The notes below the pieces were generated by a model. The model had not been told where the DNA came from. It made no database searches and worked only from the letters and a program-made list of their open reading frames with translations. The position numbers were made by a program, and so were the translations under genes. A DNA stretch of 64,000 nt from Gnetum montanum (lineage: Eukaryota > Streptophyta > Gnetopsida > Gnetales > Gnetaceae): positions 62,001 to 126,000 of the forward strand of contig MNCI01012718.1 of assembly GCA_015680685.1 (NCBI GenBank). Direction: 5' to 3'. This document shows positions 11,264 through 24,445 of this stretch, one piece after another. Position 1 is the stretch's first letter. Each line of letters begins with the position of its first letter.

Positions 11264-13375
11264 AGACTAGATTAGCTACCATTACAAAATTGAAGTGTTA
11301 CATTACAAAATTTTATGAGTGGATGTATTACAAAATAACAAAAAGATTGAACAGACATTAAAGTTTACAAAATTGTAGAGTTCTTCAGAAAAGCTGCTGA
11401 AGATGAATCTTCTTGTTGTCCCTAGCAATGGTAGTCTTTTCAACCTCTATTGTTATGTTAATGCTTCTCTTTTATGTAGAATATTCTTGAATGATGGATT
11501 GAAATTTCTTCTCATCATCCCACGGGTCTAGCAAACATATGATGTTTGAGCTTTAATCCTTGTATGTGCTACTATTTATTCATGGGGATATTCTCATGTG
11601 TCCTTCTCTTGGCCTCTTTTCCTTACTTTGCAAAAGACCTTCATCCTTAGGCTTTCTTTTTGGCATCACCTGCAATCACAAAAGAATCAACATTAGTTTT
11701 GGTAAATTTTCCTTAATAACTAACCCTTTTTAGATCCTTGGTTAGCTCAAAATTCAAAAAATACTTTAGTAGTTAGGCTTAAGGTGATTACAAAATAATG
11801 TTCTCAAGGCTATTAGGTCATTAAGTTGTTCAAGTCATTTTGATTATTTTTACTGTTGGTTATCCTAATGTTGGAAAAATTTTAAAAATTAAATCCTTAA
11901 CCCACCCTCCTCCAACCACAATAAATGATCTTAACTTCAGAAGCACACAAGTCTTCGAACAATTAAAACCAAAGGTCTAGGTCATAAGATAGCTAAGAAA
12001 TTTTGAATTTAGAGGAAATTTCAATATAAAAGCATTAAAGATAACTCAAAATTAATGAGAAGTTGGTCACAAAATCATGCATAAATTTAGAGAAGTTGTT
12101 CATGATGTTCTTAAAGATGTGAGGGTTGGTTCAGAGCCATGATCAACAAAAGTTATGCAAGTGGGTCCTCCCCAAAGCAAGCTCCTACCATAATGCCCTT
12201 GCATAATCACTTGCATAGATGTTTGTGGGCACCTTAGAAGTTAAAAGTAGATCATGCCTTTATTTCAAACAATACATAACTACCTTGGTTAGGATCTTGC
12301 ACTATACTAGACAAAACTATTAGGCTCATAATTGCATGTAACAATGAGGTGAATAATGGGATGAGAAGGGATTGCATAGATTAGAATGTGAGATACCTAA
12401 TCATGTCCACAACAGGTTCTTGTGTCAATTGTGATTAAGATGACCATCATACCTATCTTTCCAAGGTTTAGACCAAGTCCATACCATTAACAATGGCCTC
12501 ACATTGATGTGTCCCTTCTTGCCAACCATCATGAGTCCAAAACAACCATAGAGAAAGAACATCACTCTAAAAAGAGAAGAAAAGAGAAGGAAAAAAGGGA
12601 GGGCCTTAGTTAGAGGGGTACCTTCAGGCATGGGTAACATGTCTTTCCAACCCCATAGCCAGTTGTTATAGCCCTTTATTATGTCTAAAGGGTGTGCTTT
12701 AAATTCCCATTATTTTTTTTCTTTTTTTTCTCTCTCTATTTTTTTCTCTTCTTTTTTCTTTCTCTCTCTTTTCCTTTTTTTAATTTTTTATTTCATGGAA
12801 CCACACCATGCAAAGACATGCTTCCTATTTATTGGTCAATGATAGGAGTGATGATACATTGCATGAGAAGTCATAGACCACAAGAAGGAAGTCAAAAAGA
12901 GAACCCAAAAAATCCCCTTAAGGTCACACCCTTTGTCATTCCCACTTGATCTTTCCCTATTTCTTCAAGGCACAATGATTAGTAGTTAATTTTAGTTTCA
13001 TGTAAGAAGAACCATATTACTTTCATGATAAATATCTCTTATTTATAAAATGGAGGGATGGATGATGTGGTCTCACTACTTTACACAACTGTTTATCCAA
13101 TCATCTTGATAGCATAGGAGAAAAACGCAACACATGGTGTCAACTTCTACATCATGACTGGAAATATTATTGACAAAAACATAGTGGACATTCATAAAAC
13201 ATAAAGGAAATAACTCAAGAAAAGAGAAACTAATTAAGGAAAAAAAATAACAAGAAACAAAAAACATAGAAAATTTTTAAAGAAACACGAAAATGATATA
13301 AAATTGTAAAACAAAAAAGTGAAAATGTACTTATTAGTTTTTGATTCAAGATGGGGCATCTCCCCCATGACTAAA
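11264..13375 (-). other. Non-coding 3' region of element F
   Basis: Homologous to the 3' regions of A, B and D. The conserved block (minus GCTTTGGGGAGGACCCAC) is at about 12160-12178, a T-rich tract is at 12710-12790 and the PPT-like motif is at 13356-13375. A charged frame near 11380-11600 resembles in position the small ORF of element D but contains a stop. Confidence 0.55.
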
Positions 13376-14716
13376 CTCATGGGCGAGCATTCAGAAAATA
13401 GACTGCACATTCCCTTGGATATACACCAGAAGTTTTCAATTTATCATCTTTAATGATTGAATTTTTCACTTGGTAGCACATGTAACATTGATGATAATCA
13501 AGTTTTGATCATTTGGAGATATAACTTTAGTTGGACTAAAAGGTGTTTTCTTTTTAAGGGGTCTAGACATGTTTCCTTGTTTATTTTCTATTTTAGTTCT
13601 TGTGTCTCCTTATTTAACATCTTCTTTTGGTGTATAGTTAGAGTCTAAGATGTTCTTCTTTAAGTTCTCTATTTGGTTCATTTTCTTAGGACAAGAACTA
13701 ATAAGTGGGTTAGATGTTTCCATGCATCTTTTGAATGGTTTTTTGGCTTTTGTTTTAGTGGTTATTGTGTAGACTTGGTTTTGTAGACACACTTGTTCCT
13801 TACGTTTATTGTGGGTTAGTATAGAAATTTTTTTAATACTTTTAACTTTCGGCCCACAACAATACCCTTTATTATTAGTAGTAATGCATGGGATTTTCTA
13901 TCTCTCCATAGTGATAGGTTCATCTTTTATGTTTTGTGTCAGAGTTGTAATGGTTGTTGGCTCTTATGTAGAATTAGGAGACATTGTTTTTGTGAGGAAG
14001 GGGGTTGCACCATATTATCCTTGTGCTAGTTCTGATGAGCTAGTAGGTCTACTAGTTTTATTCACATGTATGGAAACTATCCTAAAGAAAGGACGTTTCC
14101 TCAGCTTTTGTAGAGATCTACTAACATTATCATTTACTTGTATGTTCACGACACAAATTGCATTCTTTTGTTGAGGTTGTGGTGCCAATCCTTCCTACAT
14201 TGTTGGTGGTGACATATGATGGAGGGAAGTATGAGAGTATTGAGAATGTGACATATGATGAGAGGCATGAGATGGCGATCTCACAAGAGATGTTATGGGT
14301 TAATGGTATTCAAGAGAGTAGTGCTAGTGATTTGAGGTAGAGGAAGTAGAACCATTAGGAGAAGTAGGTTGTTGAACACAGTATCTATAAGAATTCTTTT
14401 GGCAATAGAGATATTGTTGGTTTGTTGATGGCATCCCCTATGACTAAGTTTTGCCACTATGGTTGATAGTAGTCTTGAGATTGATAAGAAGTCCCACTAG
14501 GATAGTACTGTTGGTTGTAGGATTGTCTATAATTACCTTGTGGGTAAGACAATCTCCTAAGCATTTTCTTTTCCACAAACTTGGGATTCAAAGCAAAAGC
14601 CCCAGACTCTTATAGATGTAAAATAACTAGGCAATAGTCCTTTAGATTTTCATATTGGCAGATGTCACATCCATCATCCTCTTATGTATCTAAGCCTGTA
14701 ACTTCTTCTACTATAG

Positions 14717-16118
14717 TTATGTTCCCTTTTTGTCAACAAGTGTCCTTGTTTCTTTATTTTTTTTCCTCTTCTTGTTTTGATCACTTGATCCAACTTTCTT
14801 TACCTTCTCCTCTATGATTTTCAAGTTGGTTGTAATTTTTTCATTCATCAACTCCCACATTTTATCTACCCTTGCTTTAATTTCAACAATAGAATTTTGT
14901 ATTGGTAAGGTTTTGTGTGAAATCAACTCATCAAGAGCTACCTATTTTTTTAATCATAAATATGGATCTCTTTTTCGTGAAGAGTTGGATCCCAGTTATA
15001 TTCCTCTACACTCTCCCTTTTACACAGCTCACATTATTCTTTTGCAACCTGTTCAACTAGCCTTTGTATCTAATGGGCTCTTAGTTCTAATAATCATCCT
15101 TAGGCATAGATCCCAAGGGTCTTCCTAATTTTATTATGAAGCCCATCTATGATGTAAAGAAGCTACTCTTTGTAAGAAAAATATGGCTTGGACATCTATG
15201 TAGTAGAGAATAATATCTGTCCAAGGCTACATTGAAGGATTTCTTGCTTCCACCCTTGTATTTATTTTCTTAAATTGGACACTCTTTCATAGGTTTAGTA
15301 TTTTTTATTGAAGAGCTCAAGCATTGTGGACATCTGATGGATTGAATTTGGTTCCAACAATCCATACAAACTTTTAGCATCTTCTATTAGTATCCTAGGA
15401 AAGAACTTAAGCATTTGCCACTTACTTTCAATATTTTGTAAAGCGTAGGCATCATGGAAGGCTTGTAAATGATGTGGAGGATTAGAATTATAGCCTCCCT
15501 TAAATTTAGAAATGTTATTCATATTAAGTCATTTGATGTGACTTTCCCTTTGATGCCTATAAGGTCTTTGAACTACCTTCCTAATTTGTATCATACTCCT
15601 AGTAACCAACAAGGATTCATCTTCATCAAACATGTCATGGTGATAATTTCTAATTTTATTTATCTAATTATGATGATCTCGTCTATGCTCACTTTGATGT
15701 CTTTTCTCTCGCATTTGCTTTCTATTTCTATCTTCATCTTAACCTCTTAGTGTATCTCTATCTCTATGCCTATGTTCATCTTCTTCAGAACTAGATGTTG
15801 AAGATGAAGAAAAATATGACAAACTACGAGAATCATCATTGCTTCTATATCTCCCTCTACAATCCCTTGATTTATCTCTTCTAGGTTTAGAGGAGAACCT
15901 AGGCCTTGAGACCCTCCTTATTCTAGGATGTACTTCATCTCCTCTAGGATTGTTCGTGTCAGTTGAACGTAGTCTTTGAATGTAATAAGGATCTAAATAA
16001 GCATACAACACCCCTTTGTTTAGTATTCACTCAAATTCTCTTCAATAATGATCCTACCACCTTTCCTACTCGTGTTTTTATCATGTGATGGATTTTTGAC
16101 TCTATGTGAAGAAGACAT
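14717..16118 (-). pseudogene. Gag of element F, heavily broken
   Basis: The likely start is the ATG at 16118 (M-S-S-S-H-R). An Arg/Ser/Asp-rich N-terminal part at 15739-16011 includes an S-S-S-S-T-S-S-S-E-E run. The capsid region at 15295-15522 has H-H-L-Q-A-F-H-D-A and L-E-L-F-N-K-K-Y, both shared with A and B. A Lys-rich segment follows at 14717-14926. Stops and indels separate these pieces. Between 13376 and 14716 only scattered traces of the Pro-rich tail remain. Confidence 0.6.
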
Positions 16119-16232
16119 GTTTTTAATTAATAATATGTGTGACTTAAACTATTAATTTTTCTTAAAATATAAGTCATCAATGCTTTTACAATGATCATTT
16201 GTAATATAACTAATCTATATCACTAGCACCAT

Positions 16233-16250
16233 CCCTGACCATGACACCAA
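16233..16250 (-). other. Primer binding site of element F
   Basis: The minus strand reads TTGGTGTCATGGTCAGGG beside the LTR end, a mutated form of the same tRNA-Asp-type site. Confidence 0.6.
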
Positions 16251-16562
16251 TGATGAGCAATGGGTACCCCCTATGGCCAACCATATGAATCACAAGCATT
16301 CATGTGCAATCCAATTGAATTCCATGGATGGAACTAGTGTGGTATCTAGACTGTTAAGCATTGATCATAGGTTGGTGTCTTCTCACTTTGGACTAAACCA
16401 TACATCATAAAGCTACCACTAGTCCAAGTGAGAAGACAATGACCTACAATCAATGCTTAACAATCTAGATACCACACTAGTTCCATCCATGAAATTTGAT
16501 CAGATTGCATGTGAATTCTTGTGATTTGTATAGTTGGGCATAGGGGGTACTTGCTACTCTTC
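16251..16562. repeat. Inverted pair of LTR fragments (head-to-head fold-back)
   Basis: Bases 16251 to about 16376 are the U5 end of an F/B-type LTR on the minus strand. From about 16376 to 16562 the same LTR end follows on the plus strand, stopping just short of the normal TCATCA end with no primer site. The two arms pair almost throughout. The centre is a stem that normal LTRs of this type already contain (TTTGGACTA ... TAGTCCAA around a 24-base loop), so the inversion pivot is a pre-existing hairpin. Confidence 0.75.
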
Positions 16563-19500
16563 AGTTGGTCTCCTAAGTATGTTAACCTTTTTATACTTTA
16601 TTCACATTCATTATGGTGGTTTGCAACTACAACTTCTACCTTTAATGAATTTCAACATCTTTCTATAATGATTTTGAAGTTTTTACCAATTCAAAGTTAG
16701 GAGAATGTTGTAGATGAATTAGGAATTATGCAAATGGATGTTATTATTCACAAGATTCCTACTCTTAGAAACTATCAATCATTTTTATAAGTCATTCTTT
16801 GAATTTTGTTCTTCCTGATGACATATATTGCTCACTAGTTACTAATATTGCATCATGATATATGTTTATTCAAATTTTGAGCTACTTGCCTTACAATCAA
16901 AGTTTCACTTCATAGATAAGTAATGTGATGTAGAAACATTATATTCAAGTCATTTATGTCAGGAATTATTCTCATTTTATTTAGCTTATTGAGCTAGGCA
17001 ATGCTTCAATGGTGTAGTGTATCGTAGATATAGGATCATTTATACATAAGCACGTATTGTGGATCATTCATAAGTAGACTTTAGATTTTCATGTATAATC
17101 TAAAGAATATGCTAAATTTCTATGTTTTTTGAGATATTTAATATTCCATTTATTTTTCAGACAGTTTTGAGTAGGAAATTATTAATCTTCTTAGTTCTAT
17201 TAACCATATAGAATCTATTTTAATACTATTTGGTTCTCATAGATGTTTTTTTTTTGTTGAAATCAATCTTTTTAACCATAAGACATATATTCAACCAATT
17301 ATATATTCTAATCTTCCTAGTTTTTGTAGCTTTTGTAATTGTGAAGGACATTTTTATAATGCTTGTCCTTTTATACCCAAGAAAAAAAATGTTAAGGAAA
17401 AGAAAAAACATGTTGAAGTTCTTGATAGGAAAAAATAATCTATAGCTAAAGATATGAAAAATCAAGTTAATGTCAATGATAAGAATGATCAAATAATAAT
17501 AAATAAACAAGAAAAAACATAAGCTTTTGTGAATATTTTTACTTACAATACAAGAAATATTGATCAATCTAGAAAGATAGCTTGCAAGGGCAATTTTTCC
17601 TTATCTAACAGCAATAATGTCAACTCAATGATTAAAACTTATGTTGACAAGTGAGCTATAGGTGATAGTAAATATTCTCAATGTAAGGACAATTATGTTG
17701 GATAATATGTGGAATCAATGTGTAAATTTGTCCCTTTACATGTTTTTGGACATTTTCTCAAGTAAAATATGTGCAGAAATTAAAATTTCTTGTCTTCTAA
17801 AATGAACACAATTTTAAAAGACCATCATGAATACTTATGTACCAAGGCATGTAATATGGTGATTATAAAAATGAGTAGGCTTTTGGGATGCATCTACAAG
17901 TGTTTAGTATGTCAAAAATCTAGTAAATGACCAAGAATTTCTAGGCAGATTACATGCCAGACAAAGGTTGGAGTAGTCCATAAGGGCTAACTTGACAATG
18001 GCATCTTGCCTATCATTGTTGAAGTTCTCAAGCTCAAAGGCCTCTAGGACTAACTCTTCTAAAGTATGCTTTTCTTGGTTTACTTGTTTCTTTCTTACAT
18101 CAATTCTTTATTAGTTTGTTTTAATTCATGATTACTAGTTAAATTTGTTGAAGAACCATTTTCTTCCAAATAGTGTAATTATGCTTCCTATGGGGTTCTA
18201 AGAGCTACATATTGCTCTGGTTTCATCTGTCAATACAAAATATTGAATTTTAGATTTCATGTTCATTATGTAGAAAACCACAATAAAAAATGAAAAGTTA
18301 GCTAACCTTCATCATTATGTATATCTATGCATTATATGTGTTAAGGCTATGTGCTATCATCAACAAAGGTTAACTAGTTTCATGTAGGCTTGTAGAAAAA
18401 ACTTGAATAATTTTCTTATAATTTGCAGGGCATTTGTAGAAAATATTCCTTTCATACACAATCACTTGGTTAGATTAACATGAACCTACTTTCTTCAAAG
18501 GAAGAAAGGGATAGATTAGAGTTAGCTACACCAATAATTTTCTTATAGTTTGTAAGGTAAAAGTCTATATTGCATGTCATGAGATAAATGACTAATAGAT
18601 ATTGATGCTTGTCAAATTTATACTTTGTGTGCCATCATTTTCTATGGGATTTTTTTCCTATGAAGTTGGAATTTTACCATGTTGAATTAGGTGCAACAAA
18701 AGTGCTTTGGAATGTATGAAGACCAATCTCAAAATCTAGAGTTTGAGATTAGCAAAACCTAAAAATTTGGCTGAGCTATGAGTTATGGTTTTCTCATGGT
18801 CTTCTCATGATGATAGATCATGGGTTATGATGCTCTCATAGTAAAGTCATGATCAATGCTAAAGTAGAAAATAGTGATCATAAGTAGTGGTTGGCTCATG
18901 GTGTATCCACCATGGCTTGTGGTGATGTCATGTGGCTTGACAATGAGTCATAGTTAGGTCATGATGACTACAATAGCTACTTTTCCATTAATCTTAACCT
19001 CCTAAGTTAGTTTTCTTTGACCACAAGTTGTGGTGTGCTCATGGTTGCCTAACCATGGATCGTGGCCAGATCATGGTGATTTCTAAAACCTAAAATCTAT
19101 TGCCCTTTACCCCTACATGCAAACTATTAAGACCATGAGTCATGGTGACCTCATGTTATAATACCACAAGTAGTGATGGCCTAAAATAGAGACATTTCAA
19201 GTTTATGAATACCATGAGTTGACCACAAATTATGGTCTTAAATCTATGTACACCATGAGTTATGGTATGGCCAAGGTCTTATGAAAAAACAAAAATATTG
19301 TAGCTTTAAATTAATGAGGAATTTGATAAATCTGATGGTTGAACTAGATGCAGATAGCTTAGGGAGCTCAGATTTAGTATAGCATGGGTTGAATTAGGCT
19401 ATAAACATGACAATGGACCACATGATATAAGATTTGGAATGCAAATGGTATTTTTCATGGATGGGTAGCTCAACATGAAATCAAGCAATATAATGGGTAT

Positions 19501-19851
19501 GCCTGTGCACTTAAAGTGATTAGATATTTGCCTTAACATTAGAGGCTTCTTCTTAAGACATTGAAAGCCCACTTCCATATAATTAAAATTTTCCATTAAC
19601 ATACACAGAATATGGCTTACACATCATATATATGTCTATGCTTTGACACAAAGTTACAACATAATGGGGGCTTACATGATATGAAGCATGCTCATAATTA
19701 TGGAGTAATATGGCCCTAAGCATGAACATGGCTTGGGCTTGACATTAAACCTGAAAACCATAGAGAATTAAGAGGGCAAATTCGGCAATTCATTATTTCC
19801 ACTCTTCTCTATAGGACAACCCTAAAAACATGCCAAAAAAACCTCCAATAT
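16563..19851. other. AT-rich spacer between elements F and B
   Basis: No intact gene. It holds a LINE-like ORF1 remnant (about 16990-17440, separate entry), and a 500-bp stretch rich in CATG/TCATGA words (18770-19280). The rest shows no recognisable coding sequence on either strand. Confidence 0.5.
16990..17440 (+). pseudogene. Zinc-knuckle protein remnant, probably plant LINE (L1-type) ORF1
   Basis: On the plus strand near 17259-17440 a short frame reads E-I-N-L-F-N-H-K, then L-P-S-F-C-S-F-C-N-C-E-G-H-F-Y-N-A-C-P. This is a C-x2-C-x4-H-x4-C zinc knuckle preceded by the 'L-P-x-F-C' phrase typical of plant L1 ORF1 proteins, which coat the LINE RNA. Lys-rich sequence follows, then a stop. Upstream sequence (16990-17225) is out of frame but has a diverged copy at about 40990-41215, so it belongs to a dispersed repeat. 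A Copia gag origin is the alternative. Confidence 0.45.
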
Positions 19852-20652
19852 TGATGGAAACACATTTTTTTCATCAGCTCTAATGTTGGTGTTTGGATAA
19901 TATGGCGGGTATTTGACATCAAGGTATATACACTAGCCTATAAATATAGTGCATGGGCTCTAGTTTTGAATTAGTTTTTTCAGTTTCTAGTCAAAGTAGC
20001 AAAGGTCTTATAGTTTATTTTCTCCAGAGTTAGAATATTTTCTAAGTGCCTGCAGAAGGAGTCTAAGTGTGTACGGTTCTTTGTTCGAACACTGATGTAC
20101 TTGAGTGCAACAATGTGACGGGAATAAAAACAAGCTCTTTAGACAATCCTTGCAACACTAAGAATAGATTAATGTTTCCTTTAATGCACTTTACTTTCAT
20201 GCATTTCAGTTAAGCAATTAATTTCCAATTGTTAATGAACACAAGCACGACCACTTCAAGCATACATATAGTGCTTGGTAACCTAGCAATGCTTAACATT
20301 TGGTAGCCTAGTAGCACTATATGTGTTCAAGATGTGTCCAAGAAAGTGGGACAGGTACTTGTGTTAAGCTAGTTAGGCAATAGATGAATTAGATCTTTAA
20401 TTACTTTACCTTCCATTCTTGTTGTAGGAAATCAAATTTATAAAACATAAAATAATAAACATCATATGCCTCACTTTGGACTAAACCATACATGACAAAG
20501 CTACCACTAGTCAAAGTCAGAAGACAATGAATTACAATCAAAGCATAATGATCTAGATGCCACCACTAGTCCCATCCATGGAATTCAACCAAATCGTGCA
20601 TGAATGCTTGTGATTCATATGGTTAAGCATAGGGTTACCTCGTCACTCATCA
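19852..20652 (+). repeat. 5' LTR of element B
   Basis: 801 bp, starts TGATGGAAAC and ends CTCATCA, followed by the primer site. A TATA-like CCTATAAATATAG lies at about 19936-19948. The preceding AATAT (19847-19851) is repeated exactly after the 3' LTR (39157-39161). Unlike the A, D, E and H LTRs, its U3 has no GATATC palindromes. Confidence 0.85.
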
Positions 20653-20670
20653 TTGGTGCCATTGTCAGGG
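20653..20670 (+). other. Primer binding site of element B
   Basis: TTGGTGCCATTGTCAGGG directly follows the LTR end, the tRNA-Asp-type site. Confidence 0.75.
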
Positions 20671-20778
20671 ATGGTGCTAGTTATCTAGATTAGTTATATT
20701 GTACATGATCACTGTAAAGGTATTAATGATATATCTTTTTAAAAAATATTGACTTACACACACTATAAATGAATAACA

Positions 20779-23130
20779 ATGTCTCTCTCACATGGAAGTG
20801 ACAATGCACTATATAGCAAACACATTCATTGGAGAAATAACAAGATATACAAGGAAGAAAATTGGAGTGACTAACTTTATGCAAGGGTTTCTTATGATTA
20901 TGACCACCCTGACGACACTCAAAGACTACATTCACCTAAGGTAGATAATCTTGGAGAAGATGATGTAACTCTTGAACTAGGGGAGGCCTCAAGGCCTAAG
21001 ACCTTCTCAAAACCTAGAAATGATAAATCAAAGGACCCCGAAGAACACCATAGAAGCCATGGAAATTCTTTCAATTCCTCATCTTCCTCTTCCCCCTTAA
21101 CGTCTAGTTCTGATGAAGATGAACGTAGGTATGAAGATAAGGCTCCACTAAAGGGTTAAAATAAAAGTAAAAATTGAACCCATAGACACACTCAAGGTCA
21201 TCAACATGAACACAAGTCCAATCATCACCATCAACCAAATAAAGATTTTCCTCACAACTTGTTTGATGATGATGAACCCTTCTTGGCCACTAAGAGCATG
21301 ATGAAGATAACAAAGGCAGTAAAGATATCTCATAGGCATCGCAAAAAGAGTCATCTACCTAAGCTTAACATGAATAATATCCCTAAATTTGTAGGAGGCT
21401 ATGATTCAAATCCACAACATCATTTACAAGTCTTCCATGATGCCTATGCTTCCTACAACATTGAAAGTGAATGGAAAAAGCTTAAGCTCTTTTCTAGAAT
21501 AGTAATTAATAGAGCCAAAGTGTGGTAGAGATCGTTGAGATCAAATTCAATCTAATAATGGTCTACAATGTTGGAACTTTTCAACAAGAAATACCAAACC
21601 TATGCGAGGGTGTCCAACCTAAGGAGACAAATCCAAGAGTGGAAAAAAGAACAACATGAACCCTGGACATGGCCTTAGATAGATATTATGCCTTACTAAA
21701 TAGATGCCTAAGCCATGGTTTCTCTGAGGAAAGGTAACTTTTTCACATCATAGATGGGCTTTGTAATGAAACATGAGAGACCCTTGGGACGTATACCCTA
21801 GGGCAATTATACGAGCTCTAAGCCCATTAGATCAAAGAGCTAATCGAGCGTGTGGAAAAAGAAGAAGGAGAGATATGCAAATGGGAGAATGTCAAGAAAT
21901 ATCAATGGGATCCCAACTCTTTAACAGAAGAAGGTCCAAATCTATGGTAAGCATAATGAAAGCACTCTCGATAAGGTGGTTCCACAACAAACCTTGCCAA
22001 TATAGGAGTTTATGGATGAACTAGAAGAAAAGTTTAATAGGATGTCCAAATGGATATATGAAAATGTCATAACTCTTATTGAGAAAAGCATGGATAGGAT
22101 CATGCAAAACACACTAGGTGATCACAATAAACAAAGGATACAACACCAAGAAACAGCCAAAAACACTTTTCGGCAAACAGGAAAAATGGCTAAAGAAAGT
22201 GACGTTATAGACTCAACCACAGATGAAGATAATGGATGTGACATCTACATAAATGACTATTCAAAGGGCCATTTCCTAGTCTTGTTGCATCTACAGGAGT
22301 ATTGGGTAGGTGCCTTAAATATAAAGTGTGTGTAAAAGCACATGTCCAGGAGATTTTCTCTTCCACAAGGTAATTCAAGATAGTCCCACAATCGACCGTA
22401 TCATCCTAGGGGGACTTATTACTAACCTCAACATGGTCATCAACCATAGTGGCAACAACCATAGTCATGGGGAAGGCCACCACCAAATCAATACTATCCA
22501 CCCTATCTGCCAAAACCTCACGAATATTATGTTCAACGTCTTGTTTCTCCAACTAGTTCTACATTCTCTACTTCAAATCACCACTACCACCCTCCCAAGT
22601 ACTATCAATCCATGACATCCCTTGAAGGATCACCACCCTGCACCTCTTACCATCCATCTTACCCTTGATATCCTCCTACTCCTCCTCATTACATGCCACC
22701 ACTAATGACACAAGAAGGTTCAGCACCATAATACCAACAAATGAATGCCATGTGTGTTGCAAATGTGCAAAGACATGCTAATACCAGTGAGTCTCAATCG
22801 CAATGTAGAAAATGTCCCTTTTGGAGAAAAGTTCATAAACTGAAGCATACCATGCATGGACCCACCACATCATTTGAGCTAGCATAATACCAATCTAGTG
22901 CACCACCTTCCTTTTCACCACCACCATCCTCTGATCATATACACGGGCTACCATCCTTCATTACTTCAATCCCAAATCCAACCAATGAATCTAATAGTAT
23001 GGGGAGACAAAAAAATCCATGCATATCATATCATGATCAAGGGTGCAATCGTGGGCTAGCCAACCATAATGTTAACACACCTTATACCTTGATCCACCAT
23101 ACATTTAACCATCAAGTGTGTGACCAATAA
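20779..23130 (+). pseudogene. Gag of element B, gag-only type, broken
   Basis: The ATG at 20779 begins M-S-L-S-H-G and soon reaches D-H-P-D-D-T-Q-R-L, matching the D gag start. The frame to the TAA at 23128-23130 equals 784 codons. It is broken by several stops and by a pair of compensating indels between about 21660 and 22000. Capsid sequence at 21259-21620 has N-N-I-P-K-F-V-G-G-Y and L-E-L-F-N-K-K-Y. A basic/coiled segment at 22012-22335 ends with the degenerate C-D-I-Y-I-N-D motif. The tail is Pro/His/Tyr-rich and ends H-Q-V-C-D-Q. No protease or RT follows. Confidence 0.75.
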
Positions 23131-23503
23131 TTTTTCTACCTAGCCACCACACCACCAACAGACACCCAGTGGCTGGGGCATGAATGGTTACCAATGTTTC
23201 ATACATGCATAGATCCTATTTATCCACTTATTAATCCTTGTTATGACCAAATGTTTAGTCATGGGGGTCACCCCCCATTTTAAGCTTCAAGATTCTTAAG
23301 TGTTTTTGACCTTTTTGTTTTAAAATTTTTTTGTTTCACACCTTCTTGTTTTACACATTCTTTATTTTACATCTTCTTGTTTTCATGTTATTAATCTTTT
23401 CTAATTTTTGTGTTACACCATTGTTAGTACATTTGCTATTTCTTGAAAATTTTACACCTTCTTTTATATTTTCTTTTCCTTCATTTTGGTGTGATTTTTT
23501 AAC
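23131..23503 (+). other. Start of the 3' non-coding region of element B
   Basis: It contains the PPT-like motif (AGTCATGGGGGTC, 23257-23270) and T-rich sequence, and is interrupted by element A at 23503/23504. It continues at 36540. TTAAC (23499-23503) is one half of the element A TSD. Confidence 0.65.
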
Positions 23504-24313
23504 TGATGAATCGTGATATTGCATCCGCGATATCAGATAGACCATGCGATGTCGAATGCCTGATACCGTGGCCTGCCTCCTTACTTATAAATCAGAGGCA
23601 GTGCCTTTGGTTTCCAATAGTGAGAAGTTAGTCCCTTAGCCAAACTCTTGCCAATTTCTCCCCCCAGAGTTAGAATTATTTCTGCATGCCTGTAGTAGGA
23701 GTCATAGAGTGAACAGATATTTATTCGAGCATTGTGTACCTGAGCACACTTTGTGTACGGTAATAAAGCTGAACTTTATGATAAACCTTGCAGCATACAA
23801 AATAGATTAATTAGTGCTAATTATTACTTAATGCTTTTGTAGTTAATTAATTATTTCTCTCACCCTAAAACTCTCTTAGTTAAATACACTCAGTACAATC
23901 ACTTCAAGCATGTGTGTAGCACTTGGTAACCCAGTAATGATTAGCATTTGGTAATCCCAGCAGCGTTGCACTGGTTTAGGATGTGTACAGCAAGTGGGAA
24001 CAGATACTGGTGTTAGGAGTACCTAGAACTTAGTTAATGAATAGTTAAATTAGATTAGTTACTTAGTTATTTCTCTCTTCCCCCCCTTATTAGCACAGGA
24101 TATAAAACACATAAAAGCCATAAAAATAATATGCCTCAAGCTTACTTAACCATACAACTGTGACATACAAGTAAGTTTGGGAAGATAATGATTAATCAAC
24201 CTATTATTGTTTTACAAAGGCGCATAGGCACTTAGTCCTTGGAATTCAACCGGATCATGCGTGAAACGCTCGTATTCTTATGGTTGAGTGTAGAGGTACC
24301 TCGCCACTCATCA
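23504..24313 (+). repeat. 5' LTR of element A
   Basis: 810 bp, TGATGAATCG to CTCATCA. U3 begins with mutated GATATC palindromes; CTTATAAATCAGAGG near 23584 is the TATA region. The 3' LTR (35663-36539) is 67 bp longer, partly through a CT repeat (about 36284-36305). The pair differs at many positions. Confidence 0.88.
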
Positions 24314-24331
24314 TTGGCACCATTGTCGGGG
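24314..24331 (+). other. Primer binding site of element A
   Basis: TTGGCACCATTGTCGGGG follows the LTR end directly; it is the copy closest to the Athila/Tat tRNA-Asp site. Confidence 0.8.
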
Positions 24332-24445
24332 AATTAGTTGTTTATGCGCTAAGTAGAACTTAGGAAATCATTCACATCATTGGAACGAACCCTTAGGGTT
24401 GATTAAGAAAAAGATAATAGTACATTGCACACTAAATAAGACAAG

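Larger units (their letters stand above)
11264..16376 (-). mobile_element. Element F: degraded gag-bearing Athila-like retrotransposon
   Basis: Minus-strand order: LTR fragment (16251-16376), primer site, gag (16118 to about 14717), degraded Pro-rich part, non-coding 3' region, then the LTR of element D. No pol domain could be found. The 3' end lacks a clear polypurine tract at the junction with the D LTR. The 5' LTR is cut after about 126 bp by an inverted junction. It is the most decayed of the three tandem copies. Confidence 0.65.

Noticed and set aside
17226-17567. Membrane-rich frames on both strands near the zinc-knuckle remnant
   Set aside because: AT-rich sequence gives Ile/Phe/Leu-rich translations; only the zinc-knuckle frame has recognisable spacing.
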